Source of the DNA: Oscillospiraceae bacterium
GTDB taxonomy: Bacteria > Bacillota > Clostridia > Oscillospirales > Acutalibacteraceae
Assembly: GCA_022508865.1 (NCBI GenBank)
Contig: JAFLUK010000020.1
Location: forward strand, 1 to 14,977
Direction of reading: 5' to 3'
DNA: 14,977 nt
A model generated the notes under the pieces. That model did not search any database. It was not told the DNA's origin and worked only from the letters and a program-made list of their open reading frames with translations. Position 1 is the first letter of the stretch, and every line of letters starts with the position of its first letter. This document shows positions 1 through 5,656 of this stretch, in pieces. The translations under genes and the position numbers were made by a program.

Positions 1-44
1 ATGGAGAGAAAATAGAATCTTAAATAGTATTAAAGACAGGAGGT

Positions 45-257
45 TTGATAATTTGTGGAGACTGGAAATGTGTCACTTATTTAACAAAACTGAAACTGAT
101 TGATGATTGCTATTTGAGAAATGATATAGTTTATTCTGCACCAGGAGGGAGTGGACATTTTGAAAATGAGGATTTTGAAATCAGATATGATATTAATGAC
201 AGAATTTTTTTCTTAAAACAACTTACCGACTTCCTTCAAAACCAGCAAAAAAATTAA
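45..257 (+). CDS. Small orphan ORF, unknown function, uncertain start
   Basis: I do not recognise this 70-residue product. The frame is open from about position 24. A strong AGGAGG (38-43) lies at its left end, but the first usable start, TTG at 45, is only one base beyond that site, and there is no ATG in frame nearby, so the 5' end may be damaged. The protein looks soluble: a hydrophobic and charged N-terminal third, a Gly-Gly-Ser-Gly turn near residue 36, an acidic middle, and a helical, Gln-rich end. There is no signal peptide or membrane segment. It sits just before a second small orphan frame and a truncated tatD end, so it may be part of a decayed or rearranged segment. It could be a real small protein with a TTG start, a remnant, or chance. 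Confidence is low. Confidence 0.35.
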   Translation: MIICGDWKCVTYLTKLKLIDDCYLRNDIVYSAPGGSGHFENEDFEIRYDINDRIFFLKQLTDFLQNQQKN

Positions 258-304
258 AACACCAATGATAGTAAATCAAAATAATTTGCCTGGCCGAAGG
301 ATTC

Positions 305-460
305 ATGAATTGGTTGGAAGAGCTAACTACAGATCACATTACTTATCGAGCTCGCTGGTATTGCCCTTTCTACGGCATGAAGGAGATAACCTTCATCCGT
401 AAGGTCAATGACTACTTCGATAGATTAAAACAAGTAATTTTAACAAATAAAGAGATTTAA
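305..460 (+). CDS. Small ORF of 51 codons, unknown, possibly a gene remnant
   Basis: ATG at 305 opens a 51-residue frame ending at TAA 458-460, followed at once by an in-frame TGA. A weak GAAGGA lies 3 bases before the ATG, too close for a good ribosome site, and the frame is open upstream to about 275. The product is rich in aromatic and charged residues (Trp-Leu-Glu-Glu near the start, Trp-Tyr-Cys-Pro-Phe-Tyr in the middle, a basic helical end). This is protein-like composition, but I cannot match it to a family. It has no membrane segment. It could be the tail of a longer lost gene, since it lies in the same frame as the following tatD remnant but is separated from it by two stops. Function is unknown and its reality is uncertain. 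Confidence 0.28.
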   Translation: MNWLEELTTDHITYRARWYCPFYGMKEITFIRKVNDYFDRLKQVILTNKEI

Positions 461-466
461 TGAGAT

Positions 467-583
467 ATGGCAACAAAAAATAATGAAAATAAGGAAAAAA
501 TAGGAGAATTAAGGGGGGTATCCCCGCAGGAGCTGATAGATATTACTACAGCCAATGCAAAGAGAATGTATGGAATAGAATGA
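467..583 (+). pseudogene. 3'-end remnant of a TatD-family metal-dependent hydrolase
   Basis: From ATG 467 a 38-residue frame ends at TGA 581-583. Its last ~28 residues (for example IGELRGVSP and ITTANAKRMYGIE) strongly resemble the conserved C-terminus of TatD-family DNases, which in clostridia usually ends with a helix followed by 'TTxNAKRLFGI'. TatD proteins are about 250-260 residues with a TIM-barrel metal site. None of the metal-binding His/Asp motifs is present here, and the frame is closed by two stops (458-463) just upstream. The first ~10 residues are Asn/Lys/Glu-rich and not TatD-like, so the homology begins abruptly near position 495. I infer a truncated gene left by a deletion, insertion or rearrangement. 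The alternative is a small unrelated protein that happens to resemble this motif. Confidence 0.6.
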
Positions 584-592
584 TAATAAAAA

Positions 593-616
593 GAGGTACG
601 GTGAAAACCGTACCTC
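593..616. terminator. Bidirectional hairpin terminator
   Basis: A perfect 10-bp stem (GAGGTACGGT / ACCGTACCTC) closes on a GAAA tetraloop. On the plus strand it is followed, after three A, by a run of five T (620-624). On the minus strand it is followed by TTTTTATTAT. It lies between the tatD remnant (+) and the 52-codon minus-strand gene, so it can serve both. Confidence 0.8.
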
Positions 617-639
617 AAATTTTTATTAAGTTTTGAATT

Positions 640-798
640 TTACTGAATAGACTCGTCAAGATAGCGTTCCAGCTCGGCGTCGTCCCTCTTTTTTCTTTCT
701 TTAACAACGAAAAATGTTGTAACAGTAGCCAAAAGTGCAACAAGCGCAGATACAACTGCAACAAAAGCGCTTACACTCATTCCGCATATTTTTTTCAT
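640..798 (-). CDS. Small single-pass membrane protein, 52 aa, unknown
   Basis: ATG at 798 (read leftward) has AGGAGG at 805-810 with a 6-base spacing, and the frame ends at TAA 640-642. The 52-residue product starts MKKICGMS, has one hydrophobic segment at about residues 8-32 rich in Val, Ala, Leu and Thr, then a basic cluster KERKKR followed by an acidic tail. This is a typical one-pass membrane peptide with the charged tail probably in the cytoplasm. No family is recognised, and the short length hides it from most gene finders. It is a single-gene unit: a sigma-A-like promoter lies about 100 bases upstream (907-935) and a shared terminator follows (593-616). A longer frame that overlaps it in another phase (701-916) lacks a ribosome site and is rejected. 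The clean signals make it likely real; its function is unknown. Confidence 0.75.
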   Translation of the reverse strand: MKKICGMSVSAFVAVVSALVALLATVTTFFVVKERKKRDDAELERYLDESIQ

Positions 799-906
799 AA
801 CAAAACCTCCTAAAGGAATACAGAATTAATATTTTTGATATTATTAGGTTATGTAATTTATTTAATGATATGCTCTGATTACACACCGATAAATTATTCT
901 TAACTA

Positions 907-935
907 ATTTTATCACTAATATCTAAAATAGTCAA
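907..935 (-). promoter_or_regulatory. Sigma-A-type promoter of the 52-aa membrane protein gene
   Basis: On the minus strand, TTGACT (930-935) is followed by a 17-base spacer and TAAAAT (907-912). It points leftward to the small membrane gene and predicts a transcript start near 900, leaving a 5' leader of about 100 bases. It lies just downstream of the rpsT terminator, so the small gene is transcribed separately. Confidence 0.65.
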
Positions 936-964
936 CAAACCTTTAAAAATTTTGCAAGAAAAAA

Positions 965-984
965 AGCAGAGTAAAAACTCTGCT
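965..984 (-). terminator. rpsT: Rho-independent terminator of rpsT
   Basis: An 8-bp perfect stem (AGCAGAGT / ACTCTGCT) with a four-base loop is followed on the minus strand by a run of T (957-964). It starts 11 bases after the rpsT stop codon. Confidence 0.85.
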
Positions 985-994
985 AAAATTTCAA

Positions 995-1249
995 TTATGC
1001 ATTTGCCTTTTTAGCTAAAGATGACTTCATTCTGGCAGCTGTGTTCTTGTGCATAATATTCTTTGCTGCAGCCTGATCAATCTTCTTTGTAGCAAGACTA
1101 ACTGCCTCAGCCTTATTAGCATCGTTGTTTTCGATTGCTGCATAAGCTTTCTTAACTGTAGTCTTTAAGTTTGATTTAATCATCTTATTCTGTTCTGTCT
1201 TTGTAGCGATAACCTTAACACGCTTCTTAGCTGATTTAATGTTTGGCAT
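995..1249 (-). CDS. rpsT: Small-subunit ribosomal protein S20 (bS20)
   Basis: The 84-residue product begins MPNIKSAKKRV and carries the S20 hallmarks: a very basic N-terminus, a repeated Lys/Ala-rich helical pattern, and the conserved C-terminal half with KNIMHKNTAARMKSSL before an Ala/Lys-rich end. S20 is a three-helix primary binder of 16S rRNA in the 30S subunit, and 84-88 residues is the usual length. The ATG at 1249 is supported by a GGAGG site (1257-1261) at 7 bases. It is a single-gene unit with its own promoter (1293-1321) and terminator (965-984), next to the hrcA operon. In many Firmicutes rpsT lies near hemN/lepA/hrcA, and that neighbourhood is partly seen here. In E. coli S20 represses its own translation; no such element is evident here. 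Confidence 0.97.
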   Translation of the reverse strand: MPNIKSAKKRVKVIATKTEQNKMIKSNLKTTVKKAYAAIENNDANKAEAVSLATKKIDQAAAKNIMHKNTAARMKSSLAKKANA

Positions 1250-1292
1250 TGTCTCACCTCCAAATATGTTATTAAATCATAACGCAAGGGTA

Positions 1293-1321
1293 ATCATACC
1301 ATTTTTACCGAGAAATTGCAA
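1293..1321 (-). promoter_or_regulatory. Promoter of rpsT, extended -10
   Basis: On the minus strand, TTGCAA (1316-1321), a 17-base spacer and TATGAT (1293-1298) form a sigma-A-type promoter. TG one base before the -10 makes it an extended -10. The predicted start is near 1286, giving a leader of about 36 bases before rpsT. Confidence 0.7.
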
Positions 1322-1425
1322 GTGTTTTTTGCAAATTTTTTAAATGAAATTTAAAAAAATCCTATAAACTCTACATATTGTGGTGCTTAAATATTTAATA
1401 ACAATAAATTCAAATAACAATCAAA

Positions 1426-1698
1426 TTAATCTTTTCTTTTCTTTTTCAGGTTAAGGTATAGCAAAATTATAATCAGCACAAACACAGCCATAATAATTCT
1501 AAATACCCAACCAAAGTTACCGCTTAACATATCCACATCAAGAATTGCGTCAAAGAGCCACCAAAAAGCCATAAAGAAAAACATAATTGCGGCAGCAGGG
1601 GTAACTACACCAAAATTATTCTTTTTTCCAACATATATAATACCTATGCCAATAAGAAACCACATGGCAGGGTAGACAAAGGATAAAATAGTTTCCAT
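1426..1698 (-). CDS. Small integral membrane protein, 90 aa, unknown
   Basis: The 90-residue product has three hydrophobic segments: about residues 4-23, 34-52 and 63-82. The first two are separated by a short basic stretch (GKKNNFG), and the protein ends in KKKRKD, so the C-terminus is probably cytoplasmic. A Phe/Trp-rich patch (MFFFMAFWWLFD) lies in the second segment. The ATG at 1698 is preceded by GAAAGGA (1708-1714) at 9 bases. I do not recognise a family, and no enzyme motif is visible; small proteins of this shape are common and mostly uncharacterised in gut clostridia. It is transcribed alone from a perfect-consensus promoter (1753-1781), divergently from hrcA. No GC-rich terminator follows, only an all-AT palindrome near 1336-1358. 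It is probably a real gene of unknown role. Confidence 0.85.
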   Translation of the reverse strand: METILSFVYPAMWFLIGIGIIYVGKKNNFGVVTPAAAIMFFFMAFWWLFDAILDVDMLSGNFGWVFRIIMAVFVLIIILLYLNLKKKRKD

Positions 1699-1752
1699 AA
1701 TTTCAAATCCTTTCTTTAAAGCTTCTAACTAAAAATGTTTTTTTCAATATTA

Positions 1753-1781
1753 ATTATATATGAAATAACATACAATGTCAA
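1753..1781 (-). promoter_or_regulatory. Perfect-consensus sigma-A promoter of the 90-aa membrane protein gene
   Basis: On the minus strand TTGACA (1776-1781), exactly 17 bases, then TATAAT (1753-1758): a full consensus match at both boxes. The predicted start is near 1746, about 48 bases before the ATG. Its -35 lies 39 bp from the -35 of the divergent hrcA promoter. Confidence 0.8.
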
Positions 1782-1820
1782 AGAAAGAGGATATATTTTC
1801 ATTTAATTTTCAAAAACCTA

Positions 1821-1849
1821 TTGACTTTTAGCACTCCAAGTGCTAAAGT
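1821..1849 (+). promoter_or_regulatory. Promoter of the hrcA-grpE-dnaK-dnaJ operon
   Basis: TTGACT (1821-1826), a 17-base spacer and TAAAGT (1844-1849) fit a sigma-A promoter. The predicted start is near 1856, just before the CIRCE operator at 1861. The spacer itself is almost entirely occupied by a short palindrome built from CIRCE-type half-sites (1827-1847). Confidence 0.7.
1827..1847 (+). promoter_or_regulatory. Compressed CIRCE-like palindrome in the promoter spacer
   Basis: TTAGCACT-CCA-AGTGCTAA (1828-1846), with one more base pair on each side, is a perfect inverted repeat of the CIRCE half-sites but with only 3 bases between the arms instead of about 9. It lies between the -35 and -10 boxes, so any protein bound here would block RNA polymerase. 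Whether HrcA can bind the shortened spacing is not known from the sequence. Confidence 0.6.
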
Positions 1850-1860
1850 ATTAACTGTAG

Positions 1861-1887
1861 TTAGCACTCAAAGGGCAAGAGTGCTAA
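1861..1887 (+). promoter_or_regulatory. CIRCE operator, HrcA binding site
   Basis: TTAGCACTC, nine bases, then GAGTGCTAA: an exact match to the CIRCE consensus. It lies just after the predicted transcript start and 23 bases before the hrcA ribosome site. HrcA bound here represses the operon, and release under heat stress derepresses it. As it is part of the transcript, the same inverted repeat may also form an RNA hairpin. Confidence 0.97.
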
Positions 1888-1921
1888 CAGAACAAAAATT
1901 CAGAATCACAAGGAGGTTGTT

Positions 1922-2950
1922 ATGAGTCTTTCGGAGAGAAAAAAGAAAATTCTCACCTGCGTTGTGGAAAGTTTTATTTCTGACGGCGAGGCTGTTGGTT
2001 CAAAGACTCTTCAATCTGCCCTTGATTTTTCTGTTTCTTCTGCCACTATCAGGAATGAAATGGCTTATCTTGAAAGCGAAGGCTATCTTGTTCAGCCCCA
2101 CACATCCGCAGGCAGAGTGCCTACAGAGAAAGGCTACAGATACTATCTTGATAATCTTATGGTACTGTTGCCGCTGAACGAAAGGTTAAAAGGCTATATC
2201 GACAATTACCTCGGTAAGAGGGCGGATTCCCCGGAGGGAGTGCTAAAGGCTGCAGCAGATCTTCTTACAGAGGTTACCCAGCTTCCTGCAATAGCAACCA
2301 CACCTCCGGCTCCTGACGCCAGAGTGCACAAGTTAAGGTTTGTTCAGACCGGCAGACACACAGGTATGGTGGTGCTGATAACCTCAACAGGTATGGTAAA
2401 GAGCCAGCTTTTCAGAACAGAGTTTGTTTTGACTTCCGATATGCTCCGGGTGTTTGACACTGCTCTTAACAGAGTTTTGGCAGGTGTTCCTCTGAAGGAT
2501 ATTAATCAGGCCTTTATTCAGACCACAGCCCTTGGTTTTGGAGAACTTTCACTGTTTATGCCAAACGTTCTTCTGGCTATTAAGGATGCATCGGTAGAGG
2601 CAACACAGATTTCTCTGGCTGAAAGAGGAATGACAAAATTACTCTTTGTCAATGATTTCGACATTTTGGCTGCAAGAGATGTATTAAAATTTATGAATGA
2701 CAAAAACAATGTTTCCCGCTTGCTTACAGCAGGTAAGGGCACAAGGGTGTATATTGGCAGCGAAAGCGGAAAGTATGAGCTTTACACCTCGGGAATAGTT
2801 GTTTCAAGATATACTCTTGATGGCGCTATAGCAGGTGCAGTTGCAGTTATAGGCCCTCAAAGAATGAATTACAAAGGTATAATCACAGCAACAAATTACG
2901 TTGCGGAAAAGTCGGGTGAGCTTATCAGCAGCTTGCTTGAAACAAGATAA
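1922..2950 (+). CDS. hrcA: Heat-inducible transcription repressor HrcA
   Basis: HrcA binds CIRCE and represses class I heat-shock genes; in Bacillus its activity depends on GroEL. The 342-residue product has the expected order: an N-terminal winged helix (about residues 1-75) with SATIRNEMAYLESEGYL (40-56) and the family signature HTSAGRVPT (60-68), then a GAF-like and dimerisation region, and the conserved C-terminal part around residues 310-335 (VIGPQRMNY followed by a helix). Length is typical (about 340-350). ATG at 1922 has AAGGAGG (1910-1916) at 5 bases. It is the first gene of the operon, 18 bases before the grpE start chosen here, and is preceded by a CIRCE, so it represses its own transcription. 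No oddity is seen in the coding region. Confidence 0.98.
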   Translation: MSLSERKKKILTCVVESFISDGEAVGSKTLQSALDFSVSSATIRNEMAYLESEGYLVQPHTSAGRVPTEKGYRYYLDNLMVLLPLNERLKGYIDNYLGKRADSPEGVLKAAADLLTEVTQLPAIATTPPAPDARVHKLRFVQTGRHTGMVVLITSTGMVKSQLFRTEFVLTSDMLRVFDTALNRVLAGVPLKDINQAFIQTTALGFGELSLFMPNVLLAIKDASVEATQISLAERGMTKLLFVNDFDILAARDVLKFMNDKNNVSRLLTAGKGTRVYIGSESGKYELYTSGIVVSRYTLDGAIAGAVAVIGPQRMNYKGIITATNYVAEKSGELISSLLETR

Positions 2951-2968
2951 AGACAGGAGATGAGCTTA

Positions 2969-3550
2969 ATGGCCAAGGAAGAGATTAAGAAGAAAAAGTC
3001 AGAGGAAGAAACCGAAGAAAAAGCAGAAACAATAGAAAAAGAAGAAACCGTTAAGGAAACAGAGTCAGAAAAAGAAGCTGAATCCGAAGAAGCTAAAGAG
3101 CCTACTCCGGAAGAAAAGCTGACGGAGGAGCTAAAAAAACAAAAGGAAAGCTATCTGCGACTTGCCGCAGAGTACGAAAACTACAGAAAGCGTACACAGC
3201 AGGAAAAGCTGGGCATATATGACGATGCCACTGCAAAGACTGTTGAACAGCTTCTTCCAATGGCAGATGCACTCCAGATGGCTATGCAGAATTCAGAGGG
3301 CGCACCACAGGAATTCCTTAAAGGTCTTGAAATGATACAAACCCAGTTTAAGACATCAATGGAAAAGCTAAAGGTTGAATCCTTTGGCGAAATCGGTGAC
3401 GAGTTTGACCCTAATCTTCACAATGCAATCGCAAAGGTTGAAAGTGATGAATTGGGAGAAAATCAGCTGTCTATGATTTATCAGAAGGGCTTTAAAATCG
3501 GCGACAAGATTATACGCCACGCAATGGTACAGGTTGCAAACTGTGACTGA
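2969..3550 (+). CDS. grpE: Nucleotide exchange factor GrpE
   Basis: GrpE releases ADP from DnaK in the DnaK-DnaJ-GrpE folding cycle. From ATG 2969 the product is 193 residues: a long Glu/Lys-rich disordered and coiled-coil N-terminus (1-~60), a long dimerising helix with SYLRLAAEYENYRKRTQQEK (61-80), and the C-terminal beta domain with GEIGDEFDPNLHNAI (140-154) and GFKIGDKIIRHAMVQVAN (174-191), the family signature. An in-frame ATG at 2960 exists, but AGGAG (2955-2959) abuts it directly, whereas it is 9 bases from ATG 2969; I therefore prefer 2969. It follows hrcA closely and lies 88 bases before dnaK. A 7-bp stem (3544-3560) spans the stop codon. Confidence in identity is high; the start is a choice. 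Confidence 0.97.
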   Translation: MAKEEIKKKKSEEETEEKAETIEKEETVKETESEKEAESEEAKEPTPEEKLTEELKKQKESYLRLAAEYENYRKRTQQEKLGIYDDATAKTVEQLLPMADALQMAMQNSEGAPQEFLKGLEMIQTQFKTSMEKLKVESFGEIGDEFDPNLHNAIAKVESDELGENQLSMIYQKGFKIGDKIIRHAMVQVANCD

Positions 3551-3560
3551 TTTTCAGTCA
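3544..3560 (+). other. Short hairpin across the grpE stop codon
   Basis: TGACTGA, a TTT loop and TCAGTCA form a 7-bp stem that includes the grpE TGA stop. Only three T follow, so it is unlikely to be an efficient terminator. It may protect or process the transcript between grpE and dnaK. This is inferred from sequence alone. Confidence 0.35.
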
Positions 3561-3638
3561 TTTCACATAAATAAGAATATATGAAAACAAAACAAAAATT
3601 CAGTTTCATAAAGAAACAATATACGGAGGTAATTTATT

Positions 3639-5474
3639 ATGGCAAAAACAATTGGTATTGACTTAGGTACAACAAACTCATGTGTAGCAGTTATCGAAGG
3701 CGGCGAGCCTGTAGTTATTGCAAATGCAGAGGGTTCAAGAACAACTCCATCAGTAGTTGCTTTTGGCAAAGATGGTGAAAGAATGGTGGGTCAGGTTGCT
3801 AAAAGACAGGCAATCACAAACCCTGACAAGACAATCGCATCTATCAAAAGAGAAATGGGTACATCCTATAAGGTAACAATAGATAACAAGGCTTATACAC
3901 CACAGGAGGTTTCTGCAATGATTCTTCAGAAGCTTAAGGCTGACGCAGAAGCATATCTTGGTGAAACTGTAACACAGGCTGTTATTACAGTTCCGGCATA
4001 TTTTACAGACGCCCAGCGTCAGGCTACAAAGGATGCAGGTAAAATTGCAGGTCTTGATGTTAAGAGAATTATTAACGAGCCAACAGCTGCAGCTCTTTCC
4101 TACGGTGTAGATAAGGAAAACGACCAGAAAGTAATGGTATACGACCTGGGCGGCGGTACTTTTGACGTAAGTATCATCGAAATGGGCGACGGTGTTCAGG
4201 AGGTTCTTGCAACAGCAGGTAACAACAGACTTGGCGGTGACGACTTTGACCAGAGAATTATCAATTGGATGGTACAGGAATTCAAGGCTGCAGAGGGTGT
4301 TGACCTTACATCTGACAAAATGGCTATGCAGAGATTAAAGGAAGCAGCAGAAAAGGCAAAGATTGAGCTTTCAGGTGTTACACAGGCTGCCATCAACCTG
4401 CCATTTATCACAGCTAATGCAACGGGTCCAAAGCACCTTGACCTTTCACTTTCAAGAGCTAAGTTTGACGAGCTTACATCTGACCTTGTAGAGGCTACAA
4501 TGGGACCTGTTAAGCAGGCACTTAATGACTCAGGTCTTTCAATCGGCGAGATTGACAAAGTTCTTATGGTTGGCGGTTCATCAAGAATTCCTGCTGTTCA
4601 GACAGCTGTTAAGAATTTAATCGGCAAGGACCCATTCAAGGGCATTAACCCTGACGAATGTGTTGCTATAGGCGCAGCTATTCAGGCAGGTGTTCTTGGC
4701 GGTGAAGTTGACGGACTTCTCCTTCTTGATGTTACTCCTCTTTCACTCGGTGTTGAAACAATGGGCGGCGTAATGACAAAGATTATTGACAGAAACACAA
4801 CAATTCCAACAAAGAAGAGTCAGATTTTCTCCACTGCTGCCGATAATCAGACACAGGTTGAAATCAATGTTCTTCAGGGTGAAAGAGAATTTGCAAGGGA
4901 TAACAAGCAGCTCGGTTTGTTTGCTCTTACAGGTATTGCTCCTGCAATGCGTGGTGTTCCGCAGATTGAGGTAACATTTGATATTGACGCAAACGGTATT
5001 GTTAATGTATCTGCAAAGGATTTAGGCACAGGCGCAGAACAGAAAATTACAATCAGTAACTCAACATCTATGAGCAAGGATGATATTGACAAGGCTGTTA
5101 AGGAAGCTGAACAGTTTGCTGCAGAGGATAAAAAGAGAAGAGAAGCAGTTGACGCTAAGAATGAAGCAGAAAATATGGCTTATCAGGCAGAAAAGCTTGT
5201 AAACGAAAACGGCGACAAACTTGCCGAAGAGGACAAAACAGAGCTCAAAACAAAGGCACAGGCTGTTAAGGATGCTTGTCAGAAGGACGACGCTGACTTA
5301 ATTAAGGCTGCAAAGGAAGACCTTGAAAAGACACTTATGGCAGTTTCACAGAAGCTGTATCAGCAGGCTGCTCCAAACGGTCAGCCACAGCCGGGTCCTG
5401 CTCCTGATATGGGCGGCGCACCTAACGGCGGTGACGACAACGTTTATGATGCAGATTTCAAGGATGTTGACTAA
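3639..5474 (+). CDS. dnaK: Molecular chaperone DnaK (Hsp70)
   Basis: DnaK binds exposed hydrophobic peptide segments in the cytoplasm and cycles between ATP and ADP states with DnaJ and GrpE. The 611-residue product shows the Hsp70 signatures in order: IDLGTTNS (7-14), VYDLGGGTFDVS (167-178) and VLMVGGSSRIP (308-318) in the ATPase domain, the linker LLLLDVTPLSLGVET (360-374), then the beta-sandwich substrate domain, a helical lid and a Gly/Pro-rich tail ending DADFKDVD. It lacks the roughly 24-residue insert typical of the Gram-negative ATPase domain, as expected for Firmicutes. ATG 3639 has GGAGG (3625-3629) at 9 bases. Three tandem TAA stops end the gene. A strong hairpin follows (5526-5547). 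Regulation is through the operon CIRCE; no separate CIRCE precedes dnaK. Confidence 0.99.
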   Translation: MAKTIGIDLGTTNSCVAVIEGGEPVVIANAEGSRTTPSVVAFGKDGERMVGQVAKRQAITNPDKTIASIKREMGTSYKVTIDNKAYTPQEVSAMILQKLKADAEAYLGETVTQAVITVPAYFTDAQRQATKDAGKIAGLDVKRIINEPTAAALSYGVDKENDQKVMVYDLGGGTFDVSIIEMGDGVQEVLATAGNNRLGGDDFDQRIINWMVQEFKAAEGVDLTSDKMAMQRLKEAAEKAKIELSGVTQAAINLPFITANATGPKHLDLSLSRAKFDELTSDLVEATMGPVKQALNDSGLSIGEIDKVLMVGGSSRIPAVQTAVKNLIGKDPFKGINPDECVAIGAAIQAGVLGGEVDGLLLLDVTPLSLGVETMGGVMTKIIDRNTTIPTKKSQIFSTAADNQTQVEINVLQGEREFARDNKQLGLFALTGIAPAMRGVPQIEVTFDIDANGIVNVSAKDLGTGAEQKITISNSTSMSKDDIDKAVKEAEQFAAEDKKRREAVDAKNEAENMAYQAEKLVNENGDKLAEEDKTELKTKAQAVKDACQKDDADLIKAAKEDLEKTLMAVSQKLYQQAAPNGQPQPGPAPDMGGAPNGGDDNVYDADFKDVD

Positions 5475-5525
5475 TAATAAGGATATTTGAATTCCTAAAA
5501 TATAACCCCTGAAAAAACACATTAC

Positions 5526-5547
5526 GGGCGGTAGATTACTACCGCCC
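5526..5547 (+). terminator. Strong GC-rich hairpin between dnaK and dnaJ, T-run lacking
   Basis: A perfect 9-bp stem (GGGCGGTAG / CTACCGCCC) closes on ATTA, 51 bases after the dnaK stop. It is followed by TTGGTGTTT rather than a clean T run, so it may be a partial terminator or an mRNA-stabilising end that lets less dnaJ than dnaK be made. Its strength in vivo cannot be judged from sequence. Confidence 0.55.
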
Positions 5548-5577
5548 TTGGTGTTTAGAATAAAGGAAAGTATCTGT

Positions 5578-5606
5578 TTGTGGAGTTATACCACCGACTA
5601 CATAAT
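5578..5606 (+). promoter_or_regulatory. Possible weak promoter before dnaJ
   Basis: TTGTGG (5578-5583), 17 bases, then CATAAT (5601-5606) gives a fair -10 but a poor -35. It is placed after the dnaK hairpin and 50 bases before the dnaJ start, where a second promoter would make sense. No CIRCE half-site is nearby. The support is weak. Confidence 0.22.
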
Positions 5607-5656
5607 TTACAAATATATAACTTTAGAAACACATACTCTCAAATGAGGTGAACATA

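Noticed and set aside
701..916. 71-codon minus-strand frame upstream of and overlapping the 52-aa membrane gene
   Set aside because: It has no ribosome site, crosses the promoter of the small gene, and its composition is Cys- and Ile-rich without pattern. The frame at 640-798 has all the expected signals.
1336..1358. All-AT palindrome (TTTTTTAAAT / ATTTAAAAAA) after the 90-aa membrane gene
   Set aside because: It contains no G or C pairs, so it would be too weak for a standard terminator and is expected by chance in such AT-rich DNA.
3581..3661. 26-codon upstream frame running into the start of dnaK
   Set aside because: No ribosome site before its ATG, and it overlaps the dnaK ribosome site and start out of frame; no reason to think it is translated.
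4196..4558. 120-codon minus-strand frame inside dnaK
   Set aside because: Antisense shadow of the conserved ATPase domain with no start signals.
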